NCBI RefSeq assembly: GCF_014633365.1
Contig: NC_068340.1
Span: 17,091,879-17,155,878 of the forward strand
DNA: 64,000 bases
Source: Diospyros lotus
Taxonomy: Eukaryota > Streptophyta > Magnoliopsida > Ericales > Ebenaceae
Direction of reading: 5' to 3'
Both the position numbers and the translations under genes were made by a program. Every line of letters starts with the position of its first letter. Within the stretch, counting starts at the first letter, position 1. Of the stretch, positions 1-12,980 are shown piece after piece. Below the pieces are notes generated by a model. The model was given only the letters and a program-made list of their open reading frames with translations. It was not told the DNA's origin and did no database searches.

Positions 1-710
1 GAGCACCGCCCATTTCATCCAAGGTAAGAGAAGAGGATTGAAGGATTATACAAGTATTCTTCTAGTGAGAAGAATAAGAGATTAGCAAGGACGGCATATT
101 GGGTTGTGAAAGTATTTTGGTTGTTGCTTCTTTAAGTTGGCAGTCAAATTGCCCTTGGTGTGGAGTTGTGTTTCTACATCAAATCGATCCTAGCATTTGA
201 AAGGTAAAGTTATCTATCTTGAAGTTTCAAAGTAAGATTTCTATTCCGCTACTTTACCGTAAGAAATCTTTAAATGGTTCCTTGTTTTGATAGAAAACTA
301 ATTTTCATATGCTAAAATAAAAAATGATATGAAATTCATTTTGAAATAGATATTTTCATGATCAATGCAAATGATTTTGAAAATAAATACAATGTAATGC
401 ATTTTAATGGGATATACAAGTGGTTTTGAAAATATGTATGGTGAAATGCAATTTTTCAATAAATACAATGTAATGCATTTTAATGGGATATACAAGCGGT
501 TTTGAAAATATGTATGATGAAATGCAATTTTTCAAAACTACATTCCCTGATAGCATATAATCATAGACATACTCATGAGATTTATCAATATTATATTTAA
601 GCATGTTACTCATGACTAAAGGATAATATAGAAATAAAGACTACCTACTCTCTTTCATTTTCATTTAAGCACACTTGCATTGAATGATGCTTCTAAGGGG
701 AAATGCTTTT
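1..710. other. AT-rich DNA without a gene
   Basis: No reading frame here resembles a known protein. The only structure seen is a tandem duplication at about 383-535. The right edge is the CTTTT target duplication of the solo LTR that starts at 711, so this is the DNA into which that element inserted. Confidence 0.6.
383..535. repeat. 76-bp tandem duplication
   Basis: Two adjacent copies begin at 385 and 461 and differ at only a few positions. Both contain the words AATGCATTTTAATGGG and GAAATGCAATTTTTCAA. This is a simple local duplication with no coding sense. Confidence 0.8.
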
Positions 711-1210
711 TGTAATACCCGAAGTTTTCCTAGGCATTGTTGTTTAAGAAATAAAACATTTCCTTGGAAATCGAAGGATACATGTGAAGTTCCGAGGTAA
801 TCGCCGAGGAACGAATGAAGGGTTTTCCGAAAAATCACGGAAACTATCGCAAGGGGACATCATCTAAGGTATTTTGGAGAAGTTTAAGGAGTTATAGGGG
901 CTCAAGGGATATAAGTGCAAAGAAGTATTTGGGTTAAAGAGTTATTTGTAAGAAGTTAAAATATCTTGTAACTAGTTAGTTAAAGGAACCAAGTAAGCTA
1001 ACTTAGTTAGGAGACATAATCATGAGGAATCTTGAAAAATCAAATTAACATGTGGTGGCACATGTTTAAAAGGACACATGTCACAAGGGGGAGAAATGGC
1101 TTAAATATCAAGGGACACTTGGCACAATCCTACGAAAGTGATGATTACAACCTTATCTAAGTGACACATGGCAAGTGACACATGGCACTCTTGGATTGGC
1201 CATAAATTCC

Positions 1211-1218
1211 TATAAATA
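1211..1218 (+). promoter_or_regulatory. TATA box of the solo LTR
   Basis: TATAAATA lies about 500 bp into the LTR that begins at 711, a usual place for the U3 promoter of a plant LTR. It supports plus orientation. Activity is inferred, not shown. Confidence 0.5.
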
Positions 1219-1311
1219 CCAAGGCCTTGGAAGGGAAATTCTCACCATTAATCAAGAGGAAAAGGGGAGGTGAGTTGAGAGGAGAAGCTTTGCCCAAAAA
1301 TAGAGTGGTAA

Positions 1312-3547
1312 TGTAACGACCCGTAAATCATAGTTTAATTTAGTTAGTAGTTATTCTGTTGATTTAATTTAAAGAGAATATTAATCAACAATAATAATAA
1401 TATTAAGTGTAAGAATAAGTTTATAATCAAGCATTATAATAATAATTTATTATGAGATTAAGGAATTGGAATGGAGCAGTGCGTGAAGTGCTGGAAATTA
1501 ATAAAGGCAATTCAAGTTAGCAATTAAATATAAGTGAATGTGTATTATATTAACAAGGTGCTTAGTAGATCAAGTGGCAGGCGTGCATAGGGGCTGGGTT
1601 GTGGACTCAGAATCGAGCTTGAGGAAGGGCTGCATTGTTGCTGATTTTGCTGGAATTAAATTCCAGCCAATTGAGGGCCAAAACGGTGCCGTTTGCTTAA
1701 GAGGCGGTGGCCTCCAACGTTAGTCCAAGCAGCTGCCACGTGGCTGCTTCCCAGCCACCCCTTTTTGCCTTATTTAAGCCCAATTTCGGGCGTTCTTTTT
1801 GCATGCGAACAGTAAGGAAATTGCAGAAAAGAACAGCAGCGTGCATGAGAGAATTTGAGATTTTGGGGCTTCAAAAATTGGATTAAACTCCGTTTAATCC
1901 CTGATTTAATTATTCAGGTATGTAGAGCAGCTAGTAATTAATATTCTGTACGGTCAGAATTTCGTTTTAAGTTCAATTTTATTAATTTTGACAAATAATT
2001 GGGATATTGCAGTTTGTATAAATTTTACCGTGTTGAGTCGAAACGAGCCTAAGGATATCTCTGTTAAGGGAAGCTCTTAACCCTCTCTTCCTGATCTTTA
2101 ATTCCCGTGGAAGATCCCATGATTTCCTGTATTTTATCACCTCCCTTACTTTAATTTGGTACTTAGCCTATTTGTTAAATTATTATTCATCTGATTTAAT
2201 TTAAATTAAATCCGAGACTTCTATAATTTTATCCGTTGTGAACCTATGGGGGTTTGTACCGCCCCCATTCCTTTCGGAATGATGCTGAACCCAGTTGGGA
2301 CTAGGTTCCTAGACGGGCGGGTTTATTTATGATTTTATTGGGTTTATTTACAGTTTTCTTGGATTTATTTATGGTTCGGTTAGAGCTATCTAGCAGTAGG
2401 GCAGGGGTCGGTTGTTGGTAACGTTGGAGTAGACTATCGTACGGCCCTGATGTGGACCGTCGGGTGGACACTTCTAGTCACTGGCCGTTGACCGGTGCCA
2501 CGCACTCCTGACAAGCTCTACCGGTATGTGATTTACTGCATGGTTAGATACATTGTATTACTGTTCATGATTTGATATGCACATGGGTACGGGATGCATG
2601 TTGGGATATTCATTTATTGAGTATGCTTGGACACGGACATTCTAGATTGGTTAGGTTGCATCCAGCGCGACATATGCATGGCGTGTGGTTTACTATGTGG
2701 GCGGAGCATGGCTTGATGCCTGGATGTATGGGCGTCTTGTATCATGTTGATGCTCATTACGCTATTGCATTCTTATGTGCATTGCATGGATACTGGTAGT
2801 ATTTAGTTCTCAGACGGGAGTACCGTTCCGAGGGAGCCTTTGGCTCGGTTGTCGGGAGTACCGACGGATACAGGTGACGGGAGTACCGGCCTGGGACAGC
2901 GCGCGCAGGTTTGTTGCAGATATTTGTTGCCTTTCAGGGCAGCGACAGGTTGGTATGGGACTTGGGTGCCAAGTGTCTTATGTGGGCCCCAAGGACCGGT
3001 ATGTGCTTTTATTTTGTTATGCTATTGAGCTGTTGTGTTGTAGCGTCTCATGGCTTGTGTGTACCTGGGGGTTTATTCTGGGGTGAGATTTCTGGTTTTG
3101 TGTAGCCTTTAGCCTTTCTTTCCTTATGCTTGCTGAGTCTCTCGACTCACCTTGCTTTCCATCATTCCAGGTAATGGCGGCGTGGGCCATAGCAAGGGAG
3201 TCAGCTTTAACGGCGGAGTCGGTGTGGTGTACAGGCAGTCTCGTCAATCCCTATCCACTCTGATGTCTAAGTAGAATTTACTCTATTATTTCGTACTGTT
3301 CCAGGTGTTTTCTCTAGTCTTGTGTATGTCGGCACAGGAGTTTGTGTCTATTTATTTATCTTGTGACCGTTGTGTTAGCGGGGTACCCGTAGTGCATGCA
3401 TGTCTTGAGCTTTGCTTCCGCTGTTCTTATTTTCGTGTATGCATGCCGGGGTGGTCTTTGTCTCGTGTTTCATTATTTTCCCCTTCCGTAGGCGCTCTCG
3501 TTCGGGTAGTCCAGGCGGCTGGGGATATTCGGGCGGGGGTGCTTACA
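1312..3547 (+). mobile_element. Nested 2.2-kb solo LTR, Ty3/gypsy type
   Basis: It starts TGTAACGACCC and ends GCTTACA, and is flanked by a perfect GGTAA duplication at 1307-1311 and 3548-3552. Its middle and 3' parts (about 2570-3250) are recognisably related to the chromovirus 3' LTR at 20780-22340. Shared features include the phrase CTTATGTGGGCCCCAAG and the hairpin near 3134. No internal region remains. The insertion is younger than the solo LTR at 711-4733 that it interrupts. Confidence 0.85.
3134..3149 (+). other. TGAGTC-TCTC-GACTCA hairpin in LTR
   Basis: A perfect 6-bp stem with a 4-base loop. A pyrimidine-rich stretch and CCAG/GTAATGG follow about 20 bases downstream. The same design occurs at 22286, 47525, 55649 and 63072 in other LTRs, with altered inner base pairs. 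Its role is unknown. Confidence 0.6.
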
Positions 3548-6009
3548 GGTAAAACACTTCATCGGAAAAGTTGGACCGCCACTGTAAAAGGCGTTAAACA
3601 GCGACAAAACAGCAAGGTAATTCTAATTTCTTTCCGTAGTTCGATAGATAATTGAATAAGGGTCGTGTGGGTTCAAACGGAAGTCAAATCGAAGTCCGGA
3701 TGAGGGAGAACGGGCCAAAAAATCTCAAGACGTCAAAGCTGGAGGGGCGGCGCGTGCAATTCACGCGCCACCTGACTGCCGCAAGTGGAGCGTATGGGGA
3801 TCCTTCCCCAAGAGCGTGAGGGCGCGTGAGATTCCCTCTTGGGCCCAAATTTTGTACAGTTGGTCCTTAAGTTTTTTCCTAGGACCCCATATAAAAATAT
3901 TTTAGGTTTGAGTTTCGAAGTTATGTTATTTTTGCAGAAAAACTTTCCCAAACCCTGTGAACAGTACTTTAGAGCTTCTGAACCAGCAAGGTGAGTGCTT
4001 CTTGCATCTTTATATTACATACCGAACATTTTGTCTTCACACGGGTAAGGGTGATTACTTGCATAAGCATGACTTTCCTTTAAATCAAGCATTTTCTCTT
4101 TCTTTGTCATGCATCACTTGGTGTGTGTGGCTAGCTGAAGTCAGGATCTCATGTTAGACTGGTGAAAAGTCTTGGAGATGTGAGAACATGATTAATCAGC
4201 GGGGGTGATTGCAACACCTCGGCGTTACTACCACACAGGCGGTTTCATATCATTTTACATATCTCATTACATGCATGTTATCTCTTCTTGTTACACTCAC
4301 TAGATATAACTATCTAACTTGGGTGTCTCATACCCCTGGAACATTCAACGTTCTAGGTGGGTTAGTCGTGACAGGTGCCCCAGAATCAAGTCAGAGGAAA
4401 GGAAAGGAAGTGGTTCTTGGATAGTTAGCTCCTTTACGTTTTAATTGCAAAGCGTTGTACTATTACTTTAGTGTGAGTTTTACTTGTTGTAAAAGGGAGC
4501 CTAAATGATCCCTAGATTTTCAAGTTGTATTATGGCTTTTCAGATGGTTTTTGTGTTAAAAGCATATAGTGGAAGCCTTAAATATCTAGCTTATGGTTTT
4601 ATAAAGCTTTCAGGTTCGATCCTTGCTTCTGTTGGCAAAGGCTTCCATAAACGCCCTTTGATTACCATACGGTTGCTAGCGTCATCATGCATCTTTGTAT
4701 GTGTACCTTGGAAAAGAAAAGTAGGGCGTTACACTTTTAATGCTACATCTTATTTTCAAATAAAGGTTAGAATAGATAAAATATATGAAAGGTGTTGGCG
4801 AACTGAACATTTGTGAGGATGGAATTATGTAGTGAGGAATGCAAGTAAAATAGTATGATTAATGGTTAAAAGGTTTAAAAAGGGATAAGGATAATAATTA
4901 AATTAAAGGTCAATTAAAGAAATGGGAAATTGGGAATTAACATGTGGGTTATCGTGCTTTGCACGTATACGTATCAATAGCCTGAGGGAAAGCAGTAGGA
5001 GGGCATAGTAGGCAGTCGACCGTTGGTAAGGGAGTTGTTGGCCAATCATGAATGGTCACCCATTCTCCTTTTATTTGTCGATCATCTTTTGCTGGACTCG
5101 GTATCTACTGTATAAAGCAATGGAAAACAACATGTGATATGATGGGAAATTAAAATGGATGGGATTCGGTGTATGCTTTAGGGTCTAAATAGATGAAGTA
5201 TTATGGAGTGGAGTGGTAAAAGGATTATTGACTGCTACACTACCCTGCACATTTATTTATCAAAACTACAACCAAATTCATCAGACGTCAATCCTTTTAT
5301 TAAAGTAGGTGTAGGGCGATTATACTCGCCAGTGTGTGTGTAGTACAATTTTAAATTTATATTTCGGTGAGTTCGGGTCAGTTCACAGGGAGATTATTTA
5401 TGGATGAAAACAAAGATCACAAAATATTTGATTTTAGGAGGTGATTAAGATGATTTAAAGGTAAGAATTAAAACTAAACTAATACTGAATTTAAGCAGTT
5501 TGGGTTAAGACAATTTTAGTGCCAAAACAAATTAATTCTCGATTTAATAGAAAAAAATCAGTAATATTCATCTGATTTAACTTTTGCAGATCTGTCAGTA
5601 ATTTTAGTTCAAGATAAGGATAATTCTTGTTTAAGCAATCTCCATACGCGACATGAAAATTCTAAGTAAAGTAATTACCATAAATTGAATTATATTCCAC
5701 AGACAGATTTTATAGATAGAGATTTTTCATTTGGGTTTGGGTATGAAAACATTTTCAGGTCTAGCAATCTCCATATGTGGCATGAAAATTCTAAGTTAGG
5801 CTTATGCTCTAATCCAAACTCAAAGATACACCATACGCACACTACTCGAATTAAATCAGATTAATATTACACATTTGAAGTGCAGCTTTCTTTGAGAATC
5901 ATTGGTGTTGGACATTGTCCTTGCCTTAATCCAAGATTGGATTTAGCTACTCATCTTCATTTGAAAATAAATTGGCAGGAATTTAAATGACAAAAATTAA
6001 ATGACAGTA

Positions 6010-6200
6010 TTTAAAAGATAATTTTTTAATCGACCATATAGGCGGTATATAGTTGAAAGACAATAATTGAAAGACAATTTTTTAATCGACCATATAGGCG
6101 GTACATAATTGAAAGACAATTTTTTAACCGACCATATAGGCGGTATATAATTGAAAGACAATATTTAAAGACAATATTCAACCGACCATATAGGTGGTGT
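6010..6200. repeat. Four-copy array with CGACCATATAGGCGGT core
   Basis: Copies of the core begin near 6031, 6087, 6129 and 6183, spaced 42 to 56 bp apart. Linkers built from AATTGAAAGACAAT vary in number. The last copies are more diverged. Confidence 0.8.
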
Positions 6201-6557
6201 ATAATTAAAAAGACAATATGAATAACATAATGCAACTATGTGGAAACAAAAGTTAAAGATTTGAGAGAGAAATTCTAAGAACAAAACTATATAGAAACTA
6301 AAGTGAAAAATTTGAGAGAGAAATCCTAAGAACACAACTATACTTTCATTATAAGAAAATTGAATGGTTACAAATGCATCCCAAGTGCTCTATTTATAGG
6401 CTAAAAGATGCAATAGAAACCACTCAATTATATAATTTAATAATACAAAATATCTAAAGAAAAACAAAATAACTAAATTAAAAATACAAAGATAAATAAA
6501 ATATCTAATTACTTAAAAAGTATGGGCCAAAGTGTAGTTCTTGAAACTTTGTGACTT

Positions 6558-6731
6558 GATGTAAGCGATGACATTATTCCAACCCATGATGTAAGCGATG
6601 ACATTATTCCAACCCATGATGTAAGCGATGATGTCATTCCAACCCATGATGTAAGCAATGATGTCATTCCAACTCATGATGTAAGCGATGATGTCATTCC
6701 AACCTATGATGTAAGCAATGATGTCATCAAT
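6558..6731. repeat. 30-bp tandem array, six copies
   Basis: Units starting GATGTAAGCGATG recur every 30 bp at 6558, 6588, 6618, 6648, 6678 and 6708. They differ by a few substitutions, such as GACATTATT against GATGTCATT. Confidence 0.9.
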
Positions 6732-7284
6732 TTGTGGGACTTGGGCTTTTCATATTTTTGTGCTTGGGCCTTCCTTGTTTTGGGCTTGGGCCTAGACCTT
6801 TCTTGTTTTGGGCTTGGAATCCATAATATTATATTATTATATATATTATATTTATTTTTTTATATTTTATATATATTTTTATATTAATATTTTTAAACAT
6901 GCACAAAATCACAAAATGCATAATAATATTCAATTTAAACCATTTTAAGATCAAAATAAGGGTGAAATTATAACAAAATTTTTACAAAATTGATCGCTAA
7001 TCAATTATGGGTTGCGATGGTGTTAAAAGAATGGACAAGAGGAAAAGTAAGCAAGATTGAATAGTCAAGGGAAAATTGCGCTTATATGGAATGGTCAATT
7101 TGGCTAAAGAAGTAGGCAACCTCGAGTGGGGTTGAAAATCCATGTATGCAAGGTATATACCTAATGGTAGTTTATATGTGGAGGTAAAATTGAAGAAATT
7201 ACTTATATAAGTGAATGTTAATGTGTAATATTAAATTTATGGTATTAGAATTAGAAGGTGGTGATGTAAGGAATTAAGGTATAT

Positions 7285-7830
7285 ATACGGACGTTAATGG
7301 TGGTGCCACAGTCCAAATCAGGTCACGATTTGGAGGCATTATCTTTTTGGAAATAAGGTATAGATATATATAGATCATAAGAGTTTAAAATATTTATTCT
7401 TCTAAAAGAAATTGAACATGAGACAATGTCAGTGGATGGAATTGATAAAGGATTACAATTGTGAGGTTTTATACCATCCAGGAAAATCTAACGTTATAGC
7501 CTATGTGTTGAGTTGCCGTGGAGCAGTAGTTGCTGCAATGACGGTGCAGGAGTGGTTGCTCTTAGAGCAAATAAGTCAATTCACTATCTCAGCAACACCA
7601 AAAAGACCTGTGCTACATTATGCTTACATGAGTGTTCAGTCAAACCTAATAGACTAGATACAAGAATGATAATGAATTAATGAGAGGCTAGAGCAGATTT
7701 TAGCAGATATGGCAAGATACGGTCATTTGGATTACAGCCAGAGGGATGACGACTTGTTGCTATATCATGGGCAGACTTGCGTGCCGAGTGACAAGGCACT
7801 GAGGCGCGAGATTCTATTAGAAGCTAACTA
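7285..7830 (+). pseudogene. Ty3/gypsy pol fragment: RNase H end and integrase N-terminus
   Basis: Translation from about 7355 gives the RNase H end typical of chromovirus-type polyproteins: DHKSLKYLF, then an in-frame stop, then LNMRQCQWMELIKDYN and YHPGKSNV (7355-7500). Near 7740-7835 the start of integrase is visible as LLYHGQTCVPSDKALRREI. Several stops and frameshifts break it, and YVLSC replaces the usual ADALS. Everything upstream (gag, protease, most of reverse transcriptase) is missing or unrecognisable. The frame stops at 7830 where unrelated DNA is inserted, and integrase resumes near 9148. Confidence 0.85.
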
Positions 7831-9147
7831 GACGTGTTATTGAAATAAATGTATAGAAATGGCACCAAAACCTAAGAGGAGGGGTGAATTGGGTTATTTA
7901 AAATTTTAACTTGAGTTTGAAAAAAAAAAATCTTGATTTAGAATGATGTTTGATAAATTGAAAATGAATATCAATATGCAATGTCAAATGAAGTGAAAGA
8001 TAAAAGTAATAGCATGAGACAATGATGTATAGTGGTTCGGCTTTCCAAGCCTAGACCACTACCCTAGTTCCTCACTGAGAATTTTGCAAACAATTCTTTT
8101 AAATCCCGCTACTTAACTAAGTAGGTCATCTAGTCCAAGACTATGAAGAATTGCAAACCTCCTACACATGTAGGCCCCTCTAGCTCACATTAGGTAAAAT
8201 ACAATACAAAGAGATAAGAGAGTCTAAGAGTGAAATCTCTTAGTTAAAAGTTCTCTCTACAAAAAATAAGAGGCTTGAAATGAATATTAACACTTAGGTA
8301 CAAAGCCTTAATAAGAAAATAAAAGAGAGAATGAAAATTTAAAGCACAAAGATGACTTGAATGCTCAGTAGTTGGGCAATGAATGTTCTGAGAGAGCTTT
8401 AATGATTCTTTAACCACCTATTTATAGTTGATAATGGAAAATTTCAAAAATCGGACATTTGGGGTGGTTGGCCGAGCATTTAATGCACAGAAAACTAATA
8501 GTTATGGCTTTCTGAGAAACAAACTATCGAAAGAAAAAGGAATTAGTCCACAAATATAAATTTCAATTTGAGACATAGTCAATAGATTAGAGCCCTCTGT
8601 CCATAGATTAGATGAAATCATATTGTTAGTCAACAAAGCAATAGGCTTAGTCAACAGAACAAGTCAAATAATCAAAATTGAAAATTTAAGCATACTAATA
8701 GTCAACAGCAACATGACTTAGTCCACATCTTAAGAACAAAGAAGAAATTTCTTGAAAAATGAACTTATTGTTAGTCGACAAAGAAAAAACCTTTTGTTGA
8801 TAGAATTAAATTTCAATATTCTGTTAGTCGATAGATGGCTATACTTAGTCGATAAATGCCAGCCAAAAATTGAGTATTTTGTCGACAACCTGTAAGAAAT
8901 GCTTGATTTTTTATTCAAAACATTTGAAACCATTTCAAGATCACTTAAACTAATTTATCTAAGATTTCAACCATGGAATCACTTAATTTTGAAACCACTA
9001 AACTTCATTTGTTTTGAATTCAAGTTGAGAGATCAACTTACAAAAATGAATTTGATTTTGAATGCCACTATGCACCAAATCGTTGATTATAAAAATTTAT
9101 CATTATCAAAACTCTTTAATCACAAGAGTAAATTATCAGTTATATCA
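7831..9147. repeat. Unclassified insertion splitting the gypsy integrase
   Basis: The insertion begins near a phrase ending in AGAGGAGGGGTGAATTGGG. It contains GTGGTTCGGC at about 8034 and then many short words such as TAGTCGACA, TAGTCAACA and GTCGATA at 8580-8890. The order of parts resembles 22579-24270, which also has GTGGTTCGAC followed by a word-rich stretch. The two are probably members of one non-coding repeat family. No transposase, terminal repeats or clear target duplication was found. Confidence 0.5.
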
Positions 9148-10362
9148 TACCCTCAGGTGTATTAGAACATACGCCGCCACTTTTAGTAGGATGGCATGAA
9201 GAAGAGTGGCAGAGTTTGTATCACAATGCCTAGTGTACTAGTTGGTGAAAGCTAAGCACTAAAGACCCGCAGGGTTACTACAGTCATTATCTGTACCGAA
9301 GTGGAAATGGGATAATATTGCCATGAATTTTGTTTCAGGATTGTCGCGCTCTGGTAAAGGACATAATGCTATATGGGTGATTATTGACAGATTGATAAAG
9401 TTGACACACTCCTTACCTAGCAAGAAGATGTTCCTTATGCACCATTTAGTTGAATTATATATTGGGGAGATCGTGGGACTCCATGGTGTTGCTTTCAGTA
9501 TAGTATTTGATCATGATCCTAGATTTATTGCTCGATTTTGGGAGGCAATGAAGAGTGCCTTGGGGACTCAATTGACGTTTAGTATAGCATTTCATCCGTA
9601 GACAAATGGGTAGTCGGAGCAAACTATACAAACCTTGGAGGATATGCTGCGAGCATGTGTTTTGGATTTTCATGGTAGTTGGGAAGACCATTTAGCTTTT
9701 GTGGAATTTGCATATAGCAACAGTTACCACTCAAGTATTAGGATGGCACCGTACAAGGCATTGTATGACAAACCCTGCAGATCTCCTATCTGCTAGACAG
9801 AAGTAAGAGATGATACATTGTTAGGACCAGAGATCATTAAACAGACGACAGAGAAGATTCGGCTAATCAAGGCCCGAATGGAAGCCACACAAGATAGGCA
9901 GAAAAGCTATACGGACAAACAACAATGGGATTTGGAGTTTTCTATTAGGGACCATGTTTTTTTAAGAGTGATACCCTCTCATGGACTATGGTGATTCAGA
10001 GTTTCAAGGAAGCTTAGTCCTTGTTGTGTGGGACCATTCAAGATATTGGAGCGAGTTGGATCGCTAGCTTATTGATTGGCTTTGCCCCCACAGCTAGCCT
10101 ATGTGCATGACGTTTTTCACATATCTATGCTTTGGAAGTATATGTTGGACCAACAACACATTATTAACTATCGACTCTTAGACATTAAAGAGGATGTGAC
10201 TCTCAATGAGATTCCTATTTGTCTTTTGGACCGCAAGGAGAAGGTACTCTAGAATTAGTCTATTCCTTACATGAAAGTTCAATGGAAATGCCACAAACCC
10301 GACGAGACTACGTGGGAGCTATAAGAGGAAATGAAGCGCATCTATCCCCAGTTTTTTGAGTG
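9148..10362 (+). pseudogene. Ty3/gypsy pol fragment: integrase core and C-terminus
   Basis: The reading resumes with the integrase zinc-binding region (NIRRHFY, VAEFVSQCLVY) and then the core: WDNIAMNFVSGLSRSGKGHN, FDHDPRFIARFW and [17 protein letters not shown], where hyphens are stop codons. The first catalytic Asp, normally in MDFV, is Asn here, and the region around the Glu carries two stops. The C-terminal part reads VGPFKILERVGSLAY, YVHDVFHISMLWKY and an end resembling KVQWKCHKPDETTWEL. This resembles Del/Tekay-type chromoviruses, although no complete chromodomain can be claimed. The gene is dead. Confidence 0.88.
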
Positions 10363-10395
10363 ACCAAGTATGAATTTGGAGGACTAAATTCTTTT

Positions 10396-10409
10396 AAGGG
10401 GAGAGGATT
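10396..10409 (+). other. Polypurine tract of the gypsy element
   Basis: AAGGGGAGAGGATT sits directly before the TGTAATGACCC start of the 3' LTR and after the phrase AATTCTTTTAAGGGG, the usual end of this lineage. It primes plus-strand DNA synthesis in the family and fixes plus orientation. Confidence 0.8.
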
Positions 10410-10999
10410 TGTAATGACCCATTATTGTGGTCTGAATTTTTGTGGCATTTAAGTATGTTTGGTTTATGTTTGTAAAGTACAAGAGGGTGAGTTGGTTGCA
10501 GGCAGTAGTTGTCAACTGATTGAGGAAGTTGTCGATAGATTGCATTAAATTTGTCGACTGATTGATGAAATTGTTGATAAATTGCTTGAGAATGTCGATT
10601 GATTGTTACTGGGCTCAGCTTCCCATGCCACTTTCAGGTAGGTTAGGAGATGGTAGAGCTCGGTGGGAGTCTTCTAGAAGGTTTTATCTCATGCTAGGAC
10701 AATCCTACATCATCTAAGGGGCTATATAAATAGAAAAGAGAAGAGAAATGGAGGAAGACACAATCGTCCAAGAGAAGCCAAGAGGAAGAAGAAGAAAAGA
10801 AAGAAGAAAAAGGCTACATCATGTTATTTCTTGCCCCTCTCTCTCACTCTCAGGTTGCTTAAGGAAAATTACTCTTCCTTTTTCCGTCTCTATGGTTTGA
10901 ATTCTCTATTTCTAGTCTCCTTGGGTCTATTGAGTTGTGAGCTCCTTTAAGGGGTAATTTTGTTGTATTTCTTCCAAGAGATTGAATAGGGCTTAGTTC

Positions 11000-12966
11000 T
11001 GAAAGTAAAGCAAGATCGCTACGGGGTAAACAGCATAGTTCAAAATTTTGAACTTACCCCGATCCCGGCGATTGGATCAACGTCGAAATTAAATCATTCA
11101 CAAACAAATAAATAAATCTAACCTTTAGATTATCGAGTCGTTCGCGGATTCGAGCCGTCCAAGTGTCTGGCCTCTAACTCATGATACGCGGCATGCGTCC
11201 GTTGGCAAGGAGAGCGGAATAAGAGTGCTAGCTCCTTCTCCTTTGCGCGGCTTGTGTATGGACGGTAAAAGAATACCCACGTTTCAAATCGATGCAAAAA
11301 AAAAAAAACGGGGAAAAGTGAACGGCAATGCGTTTTTCAACTCTTGGAAAACGACACCAAAAACCTCTTAATTTTGGGCAACCCATAAAAGGATATTTAT
11401 AAGGAAATATCCTAGGGTTTCTAAAACCCTAATGGATTGGGCTAGCCCATTAATTCTAATTTAATTAGAATCTTAAGTGGGCTTATTCTAGTCCAACTAG
11501 AAATATAATTAAATGGCCCAATCCTTTTATAGGTTAAATAAAATATTATGGCCCAAATCTAATTCAAGCCCAAATATATTTTATTTAATATTTGGCCCAA
11601 ATCTAATTTGGCCCAAATCTAATTTAGTCCAATTATAATATTTATTTTGATATTTGGCCCAAATCCAATTTAGTCCAAATATAATATTTAATTTAATATT
11701 TGGCCCAAATCTAATTTAGTCCAAATATTAACTTAAGCCCAAATATATTTTATTTCCTATTTGCCACTCCAACAAATAGGAAATTATTAAATTAGAAACT
11801 CCTTCCTAATTTAATCAATTTCCATTTTAGGAAACTCTTTCCATTATGACGACCCCTCGCCATGTTGACGTCATTATGTCTATTTGTTCTTTTTCCGTGA
11901 GAACCTACGATGGCACAACTTCTTGCCAAAGTGTCCCACATGTCTACTCTCCGGGTTTAAGCCAGGGATCGTGCCTATTGCGTATGACTCATTAGGCTTC
12001 CGAATATGTTGGCAATGTGTCAGTACGAACACATAAGACAAGATTGGCCTCTAGGAAGACATCATGCCTACCCAATTATTCAGAAGGATTCATAATCCGC
12101 AAATAACCTTTCACGAGCATGGTTACCGTGTAATTCGATCATCTCGTCAATGTATCTTATGTGATCTCAAGTATGGCGATGTGTTGCTTGATAACGATCA
12201 TATGAGTTTTCTTCGGTCTTCCGGATATCTTCACTTAATTAGAGAGTAAATCAATAACTCCTTATTGATCTCCTTCACCATAGCCATGGATTTAAAGTGA
12301 ATATCCACCGAAGGCGCCTTAGATACATCATCCTCTATCAAGGGATAGACGAGTCCCATCTTGGTTATACACCCATCTCCATAAGCCTCACGATATACCC
12401 AACGATCGCCCACATGCAGCCTTTGTCTAGGCCCATCAAAACGATGTCAAAGCATACCGGTCTTCTTATGAGATGACCGTGACAACCTCAGGTCCAAGGA
12501 TTAGTTACACCCATCTCGTATGAGAATTCCATCAACATATAACCAAAATGGATTCTCATGGCGAGTCATGTCCAGTGACACGTTCTCCAACATTGGTCAC
12601 CTATGTACTTGTCTAGGCATCCCTATGCCTATGGGTGTGAGACCTCCATTGCTATCACATAGCAAAAACATAACACATACAAGTCTTACCGCAATTGTCA
12701 ATGTCCATTCTTGACATTGCTACGACTTGGGACATTTAATGATGTCTAGAAACTGTGATGCATCATCTCACATCTTTATAGATTATTCACAGTATACATC
12801 ATATGGACTTCTATCTAGTTTCATTCGGTTATTACAATAATAACAAGAAACTAATAGAATGACTTCTTATGAATTTGAATAACTCCTTATTCAAATAATA
12901 ACATGATTACAATTGTCAGTGTACAACATGCCCAATCTGATTGGGTCTAGAGCACCTACACTAACA
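11000..12966 (-). repeat. Copia 3' LTR
   Basis: On the minus strand it starts TGTTAGTGTAGGTGCTC and ends CTTTACTTTCA. It is closely similar along its length to 18481-20476, with small indels in the CCCAAATCTAATTT-rich part. A minus-strand TATAAATA is visible at 11394-11401. Confidence 0.93.
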
Positions 12967-12980
12967 ATCTCCCACTTACA
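12967..12980 (-). other. Copia polypurine tract
   Basis: On the minus strand this reads TGTAAGTGGGAGAT and touches the 3' LTR. The pol stop codon immediately precedes it, which is normal for copia elements. Confidence 0.8.

Larger units (their letters stand above)
711..4733 (+). mobile_element. Solo LTR of a gypsy-type element, split by a nested solo LTR
   Basis: The element starts TGTAATACCCGAAG and ends AGGGCGTTACA, so its termini are inverted (TGTAA/TTACA). It is flanked by a perfect 5-bp duplication CTTTT at 706-710 and 4734-4738. No primer site, coding region or second LTR lies between, so this is a solo LTR left by recombination. Without the nested insertion (1312-3552) it is about 1.8 kb. 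A TATA-like box at 1211 sets the plus orientation. The terminal part at about 4330-4733 matches the reverse complement of 59140-59558, which is a second member of the family in this window. Confidence 0.85.
4739..7284. other. Non-coding repeat DNA
   Basis: No protein homology is visible in about 2.5 kb. It includes two tandem arrays (6010-6200 and 6558-6731), an AT-only stretch near 6830-6890, and a twice-used phrase about CTCCATA-GCATGAAAATTCTAAG near 5640 and 5770. The composition resembles the non-coding part of a plant retroelement, but no LTR ends or primer site were found, so the class is left open. Confidence 0.5.

Noticed and set aside
6558..6731. 30-bp array considered as a CRISPR array
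   Set aside because: The units are directly adjacent, with no unique spacers, and the setting is a plant nuclear genome.
11404..11432. AGGGTTT and AAACCCT considered as an interstitial telomere or telo-box pair
   Set aside because: Single copies in both copia LTRs. They are a fixed part of the LTR sequence, not an array.
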